Program-made: the position numbers and the translations under genes
Assembly: GCA_017549085.1 (NCBI GenBank)
Contig: JAFYVO010000270.1
Coordinates: 1 to 12,968 of the forward strand
Length of the DNA: 12,968 nucleotides
Reading direction: 5' to 3'
Source of the DNA: Thermoguttaceae bacterium
Lineage (GTDB): Bacteria; Planctomycetota; Planctomycetia; Pirellulales; Thermoguttaceae
The notes under the pieces: model-generated
What the model saw: the letters and a program-made list of their open reading frames with translations, nothing else
Told to the model about the DNA's origin: nothing
The model's database searches: none
Shown here: in pieces, positions 1 through 6,240 of the stretch
Layout: every line of letters begins with the position of its first letter
Numbering within the stretch: the first letter of the stretch is position 1

Positions 1-798
1 GCCGACGTTCAGACGCCCGAGCGCGAAGGCGGTCGTCCCTTTCGTCGATCCGGTTCCGGTCGTCGTTTGCGGGGCGTTGGCGAGGAACTGCAGCGTTCCG
101 TCGCCGACTTTCGAGAGCCCGACGTTCGCGTCGACGGCGAGGCCGTTTTCGACGGTCAGCGTTCGCCCGGCGTCAACGTCGACCGTCGCGGAGCCGTTCG
201 CGTTGGTTCCGGAGGCCGTCGTTTTGAGCGCGCCGATTTTCGTTTCGACGTTCGTTTTCGCCGGAATTTGGGCGGTTTGCGTTGTTGGGGCGGTTTGCGT
301 CGTTTGCGTCGCGTCGGAAGCGGCGGGAGCGTCGGCGGCGACTTTCAGCGTCGAGCCGTCTTGCAACGTCAGCGTTCCGAACGCGGTCGCGCCGTCGGTC
401 GTAAAGGCGCCGAGCGGGTTCGCGACGTCGGTTCCAAGAACGAGTTCGTTTCCGCTTCCGAGGACGGTCGTTCCGGTCCAACGCGGGCTGTTGCCGGAGA
501 CGCGCCAAGTTTGGCCGGTCGTCGAACCGGTTCCAAGGTTGAGGACGGCGCCCGCCGCTTGGTTGAGAAGGATCGGCGTCAGCGTTTGCCCGTCGGAGAG
601 CGTCAGCGCGTAGGCGCCGGTGAAAACGATCGAAGAGACGCCGCCGTCGAGACGCGCGAGGTTTTTGTTCGAGTCGACGGTTAATTGCGTTCCGGTTTGA
701 GCGTTCGCGGTCGTCGTTCCGAGAGCGAGCGCCGCCGCGAGAACGAGGAGTCGGGAAGCGCGACGCGAACGGTCGGCTCGATGTTCGGATTTTTTCAT
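1..798 (-). CDS. Secreted beta-helix autotransporter-like surface protein, N-terminal part (cut by left edge)
   Basis: Reading the minus strand from the ATG at 798-796 gives 266 codons without a stop, running off the left edge, so the C-terminus is unseen. Residues 1-33 form a classical Sec signal peptide: charged start MKKSEHRADRSRR, hydrophobic core LLVLAAALALG, likely cleavage after ANA at 33. The mature part is low in Cys and rich in Gly, Thr, Asn and Val, with alternating beta-strand patterns. Residues 227-238 (GLSKVGDGTLQF) match the autotransporter-associated beta-strand repeat pattern (L-x-K-x-G-x-G-T-L). Residues 164-178 are a Thr/Gln-rich linker. A purine-rich stretch AAGAGG about 11 bases upstream could serve as the ribosome site. 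Known proteins of this type are long passengers at the cell surface, in PVC bacteria often ending in an autotransporter or PEP-CTERM domain; which applies here cannot be seen. The opposite strand also carries open frames of up to about 200 codons, but only this frame has a signal peptide and recognisable repeat motif. Confidence 0.8.
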   Translation of the reverse strand, partial: MKKSEHRADRSRRASRLLVLAAALALGTTTANAQTGTQLTVDSNKNLARLDGGVSSIVFTGAYALTLSDGQTLTPILLNQAAGAVLNLGTGSTTGQTWRVSGNSPRWTGTTVLGSGNELVLGTDVANPLGAFTTDGATAFGTLTLQDGSTLKVAADAPAASDATQTTQTAPTTQTAQIPAKTNVETKIGALKTTASGTNANGSATVDVDAGRTLTVENGLAVDANVGLSKVGDGTLQFLANAPQTTTGTGSTKGTTAFALGRLNVG

Positions 799-930
799 AA
801 CGCCGGGGCCTCTTGCGCTTCGTTCGTTCCTTCTGAAGCGCCGTTTGCCGCCGAGCGTCGCGTTCTTTTCGTCCGTCGAGTCCGTTCGGCGACGCGAAAA
901 GCGGCGGGCGCTTCGGCGATTTTGTCGTTA

Positions 931-958
931 TTAATATATAGGGCGATTTCTGCGAAAA
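931..958 (-). promoter_or_regulatory. Weak candidate promoter for the surface protein gene
   Basis: On the minus strand a TTTTCG (958-953) lies 16 bases before TATTAA (936-931), within the AT-rich patch TATATATTAATA. It would give a leader of about 130 bases to the ATG at 798. The -35 match is poor. The patch is the most promoter-like sequence upstream of the gene. Confidence 0.25.
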
Positions 959-1355
959 GTCTCGTTGGCGGCGTTCGCCCGTCGCCGTCTTTGCGATTCG
1001 GCTTTCGGTAAGAAAAATCGAATCGACGTATTATTCCAACATTTTGCGCTTGCGTAAAGACCGACTTTGCGCGTTTGCGGAATTTTTTGCGTTTTTTTAT
1101 CGATTTTTATTTTTTCCGCTCAAGAAAGACGCGGGGTAGGCCGACCGTCGCGGCGTTGGTTTCGTAGAATGGCGGCAATGGGGAAAATGGCGAAAATAGG
1201 TCGTTGGGGAGAAAAAGCGAAGCGTGGGACTCGGGGCCAACGAGCGCGCCGTCGAGAAGGAAACAGAACGTTAAAATGGGTAAAATAAAACGGAGGATGA
1301 AGTCGAGGGGCGGGGTAAGGCGGCGCAAAAATGAAGATTTTTCGCGTCGCGGCTA

Positions 1356-1384
1356 TTGTCGACCCTTGAAAAGTTTGATATGAT
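1356..1384 (+). promoter_or_regulatory. Sigma-70-type promoter for the SIS gene cluster
   Basis: TTGTCG (1356-1361), a 17-base spacer and TATGAT (1379-1384) resemble the housekeeping -35/-10 pair. Transcription would start near 1391 and give a leader of about 200 bases before the SIS start codon. Nothing comparable was found in the next 200 bases. Confidence 0.5.
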
Positions 1385-1402
1385 GAAGGGAATCGCGCCG
1401 AA

Positions 1403-1472
1403 GCGTCGCGACGCGCCGCCGTTTCGCTCGAAACGAGAGAACGAATATGGGGGAGACGAACGCGTCGACGCG
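1403..1472. repeat. Three short palindromes in the SIS leader
   Basis: Three palindromes follow the predicted transcription start: GCGTCGCGACGC (1403-1414, perfect 12-mer), CGTTTCG-CT-CGAAACG (1420-1435, 7-base arms, 2-base spacer) and CGCGTCGACGCG (1461-1472, perfect 12-mer). They could be operator sites or RNA hairpins. The CGTCG/CGACG bias of the region makes chance palindromes more likely, so a regulatory role is only a suggestion. Confidence 0.3.
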
Positions 1473-1581
1473 CTTTGCCGCCGCGAAACAGATTCGATTA
1501 TTAAACCGAAGCGGTCGAGAGTTCGATCGTTTTCGGAAAAGAAATTAACGAGACGAGGCGACGTTGAAACGCGTCGCGATT

Positions 1582-1589
1582 GGGGAGAG
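1582..1589 (+). promoter_or_regulatory. Ribosome binding site that fixes the SIS start
   Basis: GGGGAGAG lies 5 bases before the ATG at 1595. An in-frame TTG at 1580 would place the start upstream of and overlapping this purine block, so 1595 is the better start. Confidence 0.65.
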
Positions 1590-1594
1590 AAACA

Positions 1595-2611
1595 ATGAAT
1601 TTGAACGACGCCAAGTACAAGAATTTCGCGTTGGTTAAGGAAATGCTCGAAACGGCCGACGTCGTCGCCAACTTCGACTTCAAACAAATGAAGCCGGTCG
1701 CCGATATGGTTCGCGGCACGGGCCGTATTTTCCTCACCGGCGAAGGCTCGAGCCGTATTTTCCCGGCCAAGAGCTTCATTTACAACGCGATGAAATCCGG
1801 TTTGGCTCTCACCGCCGCGACCGAAGGCTCCTTCCAAGCCGCCGAATACGACCTCATGAACTGGACGGTCTGCGGCGCGTCGAACAGCGGCCAAACGAAA
1901 GAAATCGTCGGTCTCTTGAAGAATCTCCAAGACAAAGGCCACCAACGCCTCGTCGGCGTCACCGCCAACGCCGGGACGAAAATCTTCGACGTTACGAACG
2001 AAACGATTCTCCTCTCCTGCGGTAAAGAAGACGCCGTCGCCGCGACGAAGAGCGTCGTCGAACAAGGTCTCGTCTATCACGCCGTTCTCGCGAACCTCCT
2101 CGGTTGCTGCTGCTGCGAAAAGAAAGCGGAAGTCGCCAAAGCGATGACCGAAATTATGGAAGCGGAAATCGATCCGGCCGTCATTGAAAAGCTCGCCGCC
2201 GCGCCGGTCATGTACTTCGCCGGTCGCAACAACGGCGTCGCCGAAGAATTGACGCTCAAAACGAACGAAATCACCCGTAAGAAGAGCGACTACCTCGAAG
2301 GCACCTACCTCCTGCACGGCGTCGAAGAAATTATGCGCGCCGGCGAAGCGTGCGTTCTCGTCGATCCGTTCCCGTCCGAATGCGAAAAGATTAAGGAACT
2401 CATCGAAGGTCGCGCGGGCGTCACGGTCGTCGCCATTTCGTCCGAAGACACGATCTTCCCGACGATCAAAATCCCGTCGATCTGCGGTTTCGACACGTTC
2501 CTCCAACTCGTCGCCGGTTGGAACTTGCTCGTTCAAACGGGCGTCGCGCTCGGCGTCGACCTCGACAAACCGGAACGCGCCCGCAAAATCGGGAACGAAT
2601 TCGTCGGTTGA
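1595..2611 (+). CDS. Two-domain SIS sugar-phosphate isomerase/deaminase (GlmS C-terminal-like, possibly NagB-II type)
   Basis: The 338-residue protein has two SIS (sugar isomerase) domains, about residues 35-175 and 200-315. The first carries GEGSSR (49-54), the phosphosugar-loop motif SNSGQT (96-101) and AATKS (149-153, compare VASTKA in GlmS). In the second, E225 and H241 are 16 residues apart, the spacing of the GlmS isomerase residues E488 and H504. The C-terminus has a DLDKPERARK stretch like the GlmS tail, with K331 a likely counterpart of K603. There is no glutaminase domain, so ammonia transfer from glutamine is not expected. Known proteins of this layout and length are GlcN-6-P deaminases of the NagB-II type, AgaS and FrlB. 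I infer interconversion of an amino-sugar phosphate and fructose-6-phosphate in the cytoplasm. Four consecutive Cys (171-174) are unusual. It is first of four co-oriented genes. Substrate is uncertain. Confidence 0.85.
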   Translation: MNLNDAKYKNFALVKEMLETADVVANFDFKQMKPVADMVRGTGRIFLTGEGSSRIFPAKSFIYNAMKSGLALTAATEGSFQAAEYDLMNWTVCGASNSGQTKEIVGLLKNLQDKGHQRLVGVTANAGTKIFDVTNETILLSCGKEDAVAATKSVVEQGLVYHAVLANLLGCCCCEKKAEVAKAMTEIMEAEIDPAVIEKLAAAPVMYFAGRNNGVAEELTLKTNEITRKKSDYLEGTYLLHGVEEIMRAGEACVLVDPFPSECEKIKELIEGRAGVTVVAISSEDTIFPTIKIPSICGFDTFLQLVAGWNLLVQTGVALGVDLDKPERARKIGNEFVG

Positions 2612-2928
2612 GTTTGATTTGACGACGCTTGCCGCGCAAGGCCGCTTCGCGCTTTTTCGAGGCGGTTCGTTAAGCGCGGACGAGCGATTTTGGAAGACGA
2701 ACGTCGTTTCCCGACGGTCGACGCGACGCGTTTAAACCGCGTTGCGTTCGGGCGCGTCGCGGAGCGGGCGTTTGTCCCCTTGTCGACGCTTGGAAACGAG
2801 CGTCGGCGAGTTTTTACCGAAGCGGTTCGTCGTTTTTCGTTTTTTGCGCGGTCGCGAGGAAACGACGACGAGCGTTGGGTTTGGTTTTAATTATTTGAGC
2901 CGTTTTGAACGGTTTTTGGGGTGAAATA
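2612..2928. other. Intergenic region between SIS and PIG-L genes
   Basis: 317 bases without a convincing gene. The plus-strand open frames at 2690-2890 and 2742-2924 have no ribosome site or recognisable product. A short hairpin CTTGC-CGC-GCAAG lies at about 2627-2639. A second hairpin with a T run lies just before the PIG-L ribosome site (2897-2917). No good -35/-10 pair was found, so the PIG-L gene may depend on the SIS promoter. Confidence 0.5.
2897..2917 (+). terminator. Small hairpin plus T run before the PIG-L gene (possible attenuator)
   Basis: CCGTT (2900-2904), loop TTG and AACGG (2908-2912) form a 5-base stem. It can be extended outward by three weaker pairs (G2899-U2913, A2898-U2914, G2897-U2915). 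Five T residues (2913-2917) follow at once. It sits directly before the GGGGTGA ribosome site of the next gene, so it could be a weak terminator of the SIS transcript or a translational hairpin. The stem is short. Confidence 0.3.
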
Positions 2929-3780
2929 ATGAGCGGTTCCTTCGTTTCTTTTGATCGACGTTCCGAAACGGGCGTTTTCTCGTCGGCGAATCCGGGCGAT
3001 ATTTTTCCGAACTGGAAGGGCGACGAAGAGCGTTGGCTCTTCTTGGCGCCGCACGACGACGACATCATCGCCGGTTGCGGTTTGACCTTCATCGCGTCGC
3101 TCTTTAGCGGAATTAAGACCTACGCGGGCGTTGTTACGAACGGCAAAATGGGGTACTGCACGCCGGAAGAACGCGAAACGATCGCCGACGTTCGTCGCAA
3201 AGAATGCGCCGATTCGTTCGCCGCGCTTGGTCTCCCGGCCGAAAACCTTTACTTCCTCGGTCACGACGACGGCTCGCTGAACCGTCAAGCGGGGCGTCGT
3301 TTCGCGACCGGCGCGCCGGGCGAAGGTCCGGAAATCGCGGGGGGCGCCGGCGTTCAAAACTCGCTCGTTTGGTTGATGCGCCAAACCCGTCCGACGCGTC
3401 TCTTCGTCCCGACGATCACCGACTTGCACCCGGACCACAAGTTCGTCAACTCGGAAGCGATGATCAGCATCTTCCACGCGCAAGGGACGATTTGGCCGGA
3501 ACTCGGCGAACCGATTCCGCAAATCCCGGCGATTTACGAATACGCGACGTACAGCAACTTCGTCACGCCGCCGACGCTCCGCGTTCGCGTCTCGGAAGAC
3601 CTCTTCGAACGCAAGATCAACGGTCTTCTGAGCTACGTCAGCCAAAAGCAAATCGACATCACGATTCAAATGCAACGCGAAAACGGTTGCGACGAATTCA
3701 TTCGCGAAGCCGAATTCGACATTTTCGTCCCGCAACGCTGCAAAGACCTCTTCGCGGAAGCGGAAAAACTGTCGAAATAG
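2929..3780 (+). CDS. PIG-L/LmbE-family zinc deacetylase
   Basis: The 283-residue protein matches the PIG-L family, which removes acetyl (or similar acyl) groups from N-acetyl-hexosamine conjugates using one metal ion. The N-terminal metal motif is APHDDDIIAGCG (residues 40-51). By analogy with MshB (AHPDDE), H42 and D45 would bind the metal and D44 would be the base; the usual Pro after His is Asp here. The second motif is DLHPDH (165-170), supplying another metal-binding His. The fold region spans about residues 33-235. No signal peptide is visible, so it is probably cytoplasmic. The ATG at 2929 is chosen because GGGGTGA precedes it at 2918-2924; an in-frame TTG at 2905 lies before that site. 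Preceded by the SIS gene and followed after 154 bases by the PF07090 gene, which suggests a role in amino-sugar handling. The substrate cannot be read from the sequence. Confidence 0.88.
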   Translation: MSGSFVSFDRRSETGVFSSANPGDIFPNWKGDEERWLFLAPHDDDIIAGCGLTFIASLFSGIKTYAGVVTNGKMGYCTPEERETIADVRRKECADSFAALGLPAENLYFLGHDDGSLNRQAGRRFATGAPGEGPEIAGGAGVQNSLVWLMRQTRPTRLFVPTITDLHPDHKFVNSEAMISIFHAQGTIWPELGEPIPQIPAIYEYATYSNFVTPPTLRVRVSEDLFERKINGLLSYVSQKQIDITIQMQRENGCDEFIREAEFDIFVPQRCKDLFAEAEKLSK

Positions 3781-3800
3781 TCAAAACGCGGCGACTTTAA

Positions 3801-3832
3801 CGGCGGAGCGCGGCAAATCGTCCGCTCCGTCG
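3801..3832. repeat. Intergenic inverted repeat after the PIG-L gene
   Basis: CGGCGGAGCG (3801-3810) and CGCTCCGTCG (3823-3832) can form a 10-base stem with one G-U pair and a 12-base loop. No T run follows on either strand, so it is not a typical intrinsic terminator. It could be an mRNA-stabilising or processing hairpin, or a rho-assisted end. Confidence 0.4.
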
Positions 3833-3934
3833 AAACGCTTCGAACGTTAAAACGGGCGAGGCGAGCGGTCGCGGTCGCGCCAAAACGGTCGCTTCGGGCG
3901 GCGGAAACGTTAAAACAGAGAAAACGGGCAAACT

Positions 3935-4729
3935 ATGCAACTTGAAAAACGCGTTTGTTATTTGGGCGACGACGACGCGACGCGAGCGGCGGCGTATCTT
4001 TGCGGCGTCTTGACGAATCGCGGAATCGCGTTCGACCGCGTCGACTCCGGAACGTCGCCGAGCGCCGACTTCCAAAATCGGGCCTATTCCCTTTACGTCG
4101 TCAGCGACTACCCGCGTTCCTGCTTTGGGGCGGGGGATATGGAGCATATCGTCGAACGCGTTCGCGAAGACGGCGCCGGGCTCCTGATGCTCGGCGGTTG
4201 GGAGAGCTATTTCGGGCGTCTCGGCGAGTATCACGATTCGCCGCTGGCCGAAATTTTGCCGGTCAAAATGAGCGATTCGGACGACCGTCGCAACTATTGG
4301 TCGCCGGTTTTGCTCCGTCCGACGACGCTCGACCACCCGATTCTGGCCGACCTGCCTTGGGAAACGGCGCCGGGCGTCGGCGGGTTCAACCGCTTCGACG
4401 CGAAAGACGGCGCGACCGTTCTTCTCGAAGGGATCCGCACCCAAACGACTTGGAAAAAGACGGTCGCCGCCGACTTGAACCCGGACGATATCCAAATCGA
4501 GTTTATCGAAAAATACCCGTTCCTGGTCGTCGACGATCGCGGCGCCGGGCGCGTCGCGGCGTTCGCGTCGGACGTCGCTCCGCACTGGATCGGCGGAATG
4601 GTCGACTGGGGGCAAGAGCGCGTTTTCCAAGAACTTCCGGCGTCGTTGGGCGACGGTCTCTTCGTCGAAATCGGCGCGGAGTACGCGAAATTCTTCGCGC
4701 AACTCGTTTCTTGGGTCGGCAAGTTTTAA
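3935..4729 (+). CDS. PF07090-type 'putative glutamine amidotransferase' (GATase1-like, ThuA-like fold)
   Basis: The 264-residue protein looks like the PF07090 family, a class I glutamine-amidotransferase-like fold of unknown function. Features seen: a start with strand-turn CYLGDDD (8-14), VVSDYPRS (55-62), the elbow LGGWESYFGRLGEYHDSPLAEILPV (in two parts: GGWESYFG at 87-94 and SPLAEILPV at 102-110), and DVAPHWI (213-219) near the C-terminus. The elbow where true glutamine amidotransferases carry the nucleophilic Cys (G-x-C-x-G) reads G-G-W-E-S, so glutaminase activity is doubtful. It could bind or process a small sugar-related ligand as proposed for ThuA-like proteins. No signal peptide or membrane segment. 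The ribosome site is weak: only AGAG at 3917-3920 and GGG at 3926-3928. Probably co-transcribed with the two genes before it. Family assignment is fairly firm, function unknown. Confidence 0.75.
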   Translation: MQLEKRVCYLGDDDATRAAAYLCGVLTNRGIAFDRVDSGTSPSADFQNRAYSLYVVSDYPRSCFGAGDMEHIVERVREDGAGLLMLGGWESYFGRLGEYHDSPLAEILPVKMSDSDDRRNYWSPVLLRPTTLDHPILADLPWETAPGVGGFNRFDAKDGATVLLEGIRTQTTWKKTVAADLNPDDIQIEFIEKYPFLVVDDRGAGRVAAFASDVAPHWIGGMVDWGQERVFQELPASLGDGLFVEIGAEYAKFFAQLVSWVGKF

Positions 4730-4731
4730 CG

Positions 4732-4759
4732 TTGGCGCGTCGTTTCGAGCGAATATAAG
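4732..4759 (+). promoter_or_regulatory. Candidate promoter for the phosphofructokinase gene
   Basis: TTGGCG (4732-4737), a 16-base spacer and TATAAG (4754-4759) sit just after the stop codon of the upstream gene. The leader would be about 75 bases. The same TTGGCG box recurs before the MATE gene. The enzyme gene may thus have its own transcript besides read-through. Confidence 0.35.
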
Positions 4760-4840
4760 AAAATTAACGAAAGCGGACGGAAGCGCGTCGAGCGGCGCGT
4801 TTTCGTCGCAAAATAATATTAAATTTTAGGAGAGAGAATT

Positions 4841-6094
4841 ATGTTCCAAGGGAACGCGATCGTCGGCCAAAGCGGCGGCCCCACCAGCGTCATCAACTCG
4901 AGCCTCTGCGGCGTCGTTCAAGGTTGCTTCGAACTCGGTCAAAAGAGCGCCGAATCGAAAATCGACAAAGTTTACGGGATGCAATACGGCGTCGAAGGCT
5001 TCATGCAAGACAAGCTGATCGACTTCGCGACGATCGACCCCGCCGTCGTCGAAGGTCTCAAAACGACCCCGGGTAGCGCCCTCGGAAGCTGCCGCCACAA
5101 GGTTCAAGAAGCCGACTTCCCGCGCATTCTCGAACAACTCAAAAAATACAACATCCGCTACTACTTCCTCGCGGGCGGCAACGACACGATGGACACCATC
5201 TGCCGCGTCGAAAAATACTGCCGCGAACAAGGTTACGACCTCCGCGGTCTCGGCGTTCCGAAGACGGTCGACAACGACCTTTTCGCGACCGACCACACCC
5301 CGGGTTTCGCGTCGGCGGCTCGTTACGTCGCGACGTCGGTCAAACAAGCGGGCGTTTTGGCGCGCGACATGAAGAAGGTCGACCAATTCGTCATCTTCCA
5401 AACGATCGGTCGCGACGCCGGTTGGTTGGCCGCGGCCGCCGCTTGCGCTAAGGAAGATTGCGAAGACGCTCCGCACATCATTTTGGTTCCGGAAGTCGCG
5501 TTCAACTTCGACCGCTTCATCGCGAAAGCGCAAGAAACGCTCGACAAATACGGCTTCGTCAGCGTCGTCTGCGGCGAAGGCATTCGCGACGCGAACGGCG
5601 TCGTCGTCAGCTCGTTGGACGCGGACGGCAAAGAAGTTCAAACGGAAAAGACGGTCGACAAGTTCGGCAACCAAGAACTCGGCGCGATGGCCGGGACGAG
5701 CGTCGCGATCGCGCTCCACAAGATGCTGGGCAAACACCTCAAACGCGAAAACGGTCTTCCGTGCCGCGGCGAATTCCAAATCACCGAATCGCTCCCGATG
5801 TGCGGCGCCGACCGCGCGGTCGCGACCGATATTGAAGAAGCGTGGAACTGCGGTCGTCGCGCCGTCGAACTCGCGCTCGAAGGCAAGAGCGGCGTGATGG
5901 TTACGATGGATCGCGTTTCGAACGATCCGTACAAAGTCGAATACTCGACCGCTCCGCTCGACGCCGTCGCCGTCGAAGCGAAACCGATGCCGGCCGAATT
6001 CGTCGACGCGGAAAACCTTTACGTTACGGACGCTTGCATTGAATACCTGCGTCCGCTGATCGGCGAACTCCCGAAATACGTCAAACTCTTCTAA
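4841..6094 (+). CDS. pfp: Pyrophosphate-dependent 6-phosphofructokinase
   Basis: The 417-residue protein belongs to the PfkA family. It would phosphorylate fructose-6-phosphate to fructose-1,6-bisphosphate (reversibly with PPi) in cytoplasmic glycolysis. Motifs in order: GQSGGPTSVIN (9-19), AGGNDTM (111-117), PKTVDND (140-146), IGRDAGWLA (189-197), VPE (216-218), GEGIRD (245-250). Asp115, at the place of Gly104 of E. coli PfkA (GGDGS), blocks the ATP alpha-phosphate position, and Lys141 (PKT in place of PGT) is the companion residue of PPi enzymes; both point to PPi rather than ATP. Length fits the roughly 400-residue bacterial PPi forms. The start is firm: AGGAGAG (4828-4834) lies 6 bases before the ATG. 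It is the last of four co-oriented genes, 111 bases after the previous stop, with a possible own promoter. Donor choice is inferred from residues. Confidence 0.93.
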   Translation: MFQGNAIVGQSGGPTSVINSSLCGVVQGCFELGQKSAESKIDKVYGMQYGVEGFMQDKLIDFATIDPAVVEGLKTTPGSALGSCRHKVQEADFPRILEQLKKYNIRYYFLAGGNDTMDTICRVEKYCREQGYDLRGLGVPKTVDNDLFATDHTPGFASAARYVATSVKQAGVLARDMKKVDQFVIFQTIGRDAGWLAAAAACAKEDCEDAPHIILVPEVAFNFDRFIAKAQETLDKYGFVSVVCGEGIRDANGVVVSSLDADGKEVQTEKTVDKFGNQELGAMAGTSVAIALHKMLGKHLKRENGLPCRGEFQITESLPMCGADRAVATDIEEAWNCGRRAVELALEGKSGVMVTMDRVSNDPYKVEYSTAPLDAVAVEAKPMPAEFVDAENLYVTDACIEYLRPLIGELPKYVKLF

Positions 6095-6120
6095 TTAGCG
6101 TTTGACCAACCCGTCGCGAC

Positions 6121-6147
6121 CGAGCGGAGCGCGCCCCGTTCCGCTCG
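6121..6147. repeat. Hairpin in the convergent gap between pfp and the LRR gene
   Basis: CGAGCGGA (6121-6128) and TCCGCTCG (6140-6147) form a perfect 8-base stem around an 11-base GC-rich loop. A perfect 10-mer palindrome CTTGCGCAAG follows at 6161-6170. Lying between two converging genes, it may help end transcription from both sides, but there is no T run on either strand. Confidence 0.4.
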
Positions 6148-6240
6148 CCGCCGACGTCGACTTGCGCAAGCCGCGCCGCGTTCCGCTAAGGAGCGTCGCG
6201 CGGCTCGCGGCGTTTCTTGACGCGTTATGGGAAACGAACT

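Larger units (their letters stand above)
799..1594. other. Divergent intergenic region
   Basis: These 796 bases separate the minus-strand surface protein gene from the plus-strand SIS gene. I see no convincing protein gene. Short open frames at 1067-1288 (+), 1107-1328 (-) and 1356-1598 (+) give low-complexity Arg-rich or unrecognisable peptides without good ribosome sites. The middle (about 1020-1130) is AT-rich with long T runs. A candidate promoter for the surface protein lies near 931-958 (-), and a better one for the SIS gene at 1356-1384 (+). The last 200 bases are the presumed SIS mRNA leader with three short palindromes. Confidence 0.6.

Noticed and set aside
67..684. A plus-strand frame of 205 codons opposite the surface protein gene
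   Set aside because: No ribosome site or motif, while the minus strand shows a signal peptide and a beta-strand repeat motif over the same bases.
1067..1288. Small plus-strand frame with a hydrophobic start in the divergent region
   Set aside because: The hydrophobic part comes from T-rich DNA and the rest is Arg/Lys-rich. There is no ribosome site or promoter fitting it.
1391..1594. A glmS-type ribozyme or other riboswitch in the SIS leader
   Set aside because: I looked for the conserved glmS ribozyme cleavage-site context and core and did not see it. Only short palindromes are present.
1271..2536. A 421-codon open frame on the minus strand opposite the SIS gene
   Set aside because: Its product is Arg/Asp/Phe-rich with no recognisable motif, and it mirrors the codon choice of the SIS gene, which has few codons giving antisense stops. 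Similar antisense frames lie opposite the PIG-L, PF07090 and pfp genes and those of other neighbours.
2690..2890. Small plus-strand frame between the SIS and PIG-L genes
   Set aside because: Starts with TTG without a ribosome site, Arg-rich, no family resemblance.
3797..4702. Minus-strand frame of 301 codons opposite the PF07090 gene
   Set aside because: Arg/Asp/Val-rich product typical of antisense reading in this genome. The plus frame has clear family motifs.
6098..6240. Bidirectional intrinsic terminator between pfp and the LRR gene
   Set aside because: Several hairpins are present but none is followed by a T run on either strand, so it is listed only as a hairpin.
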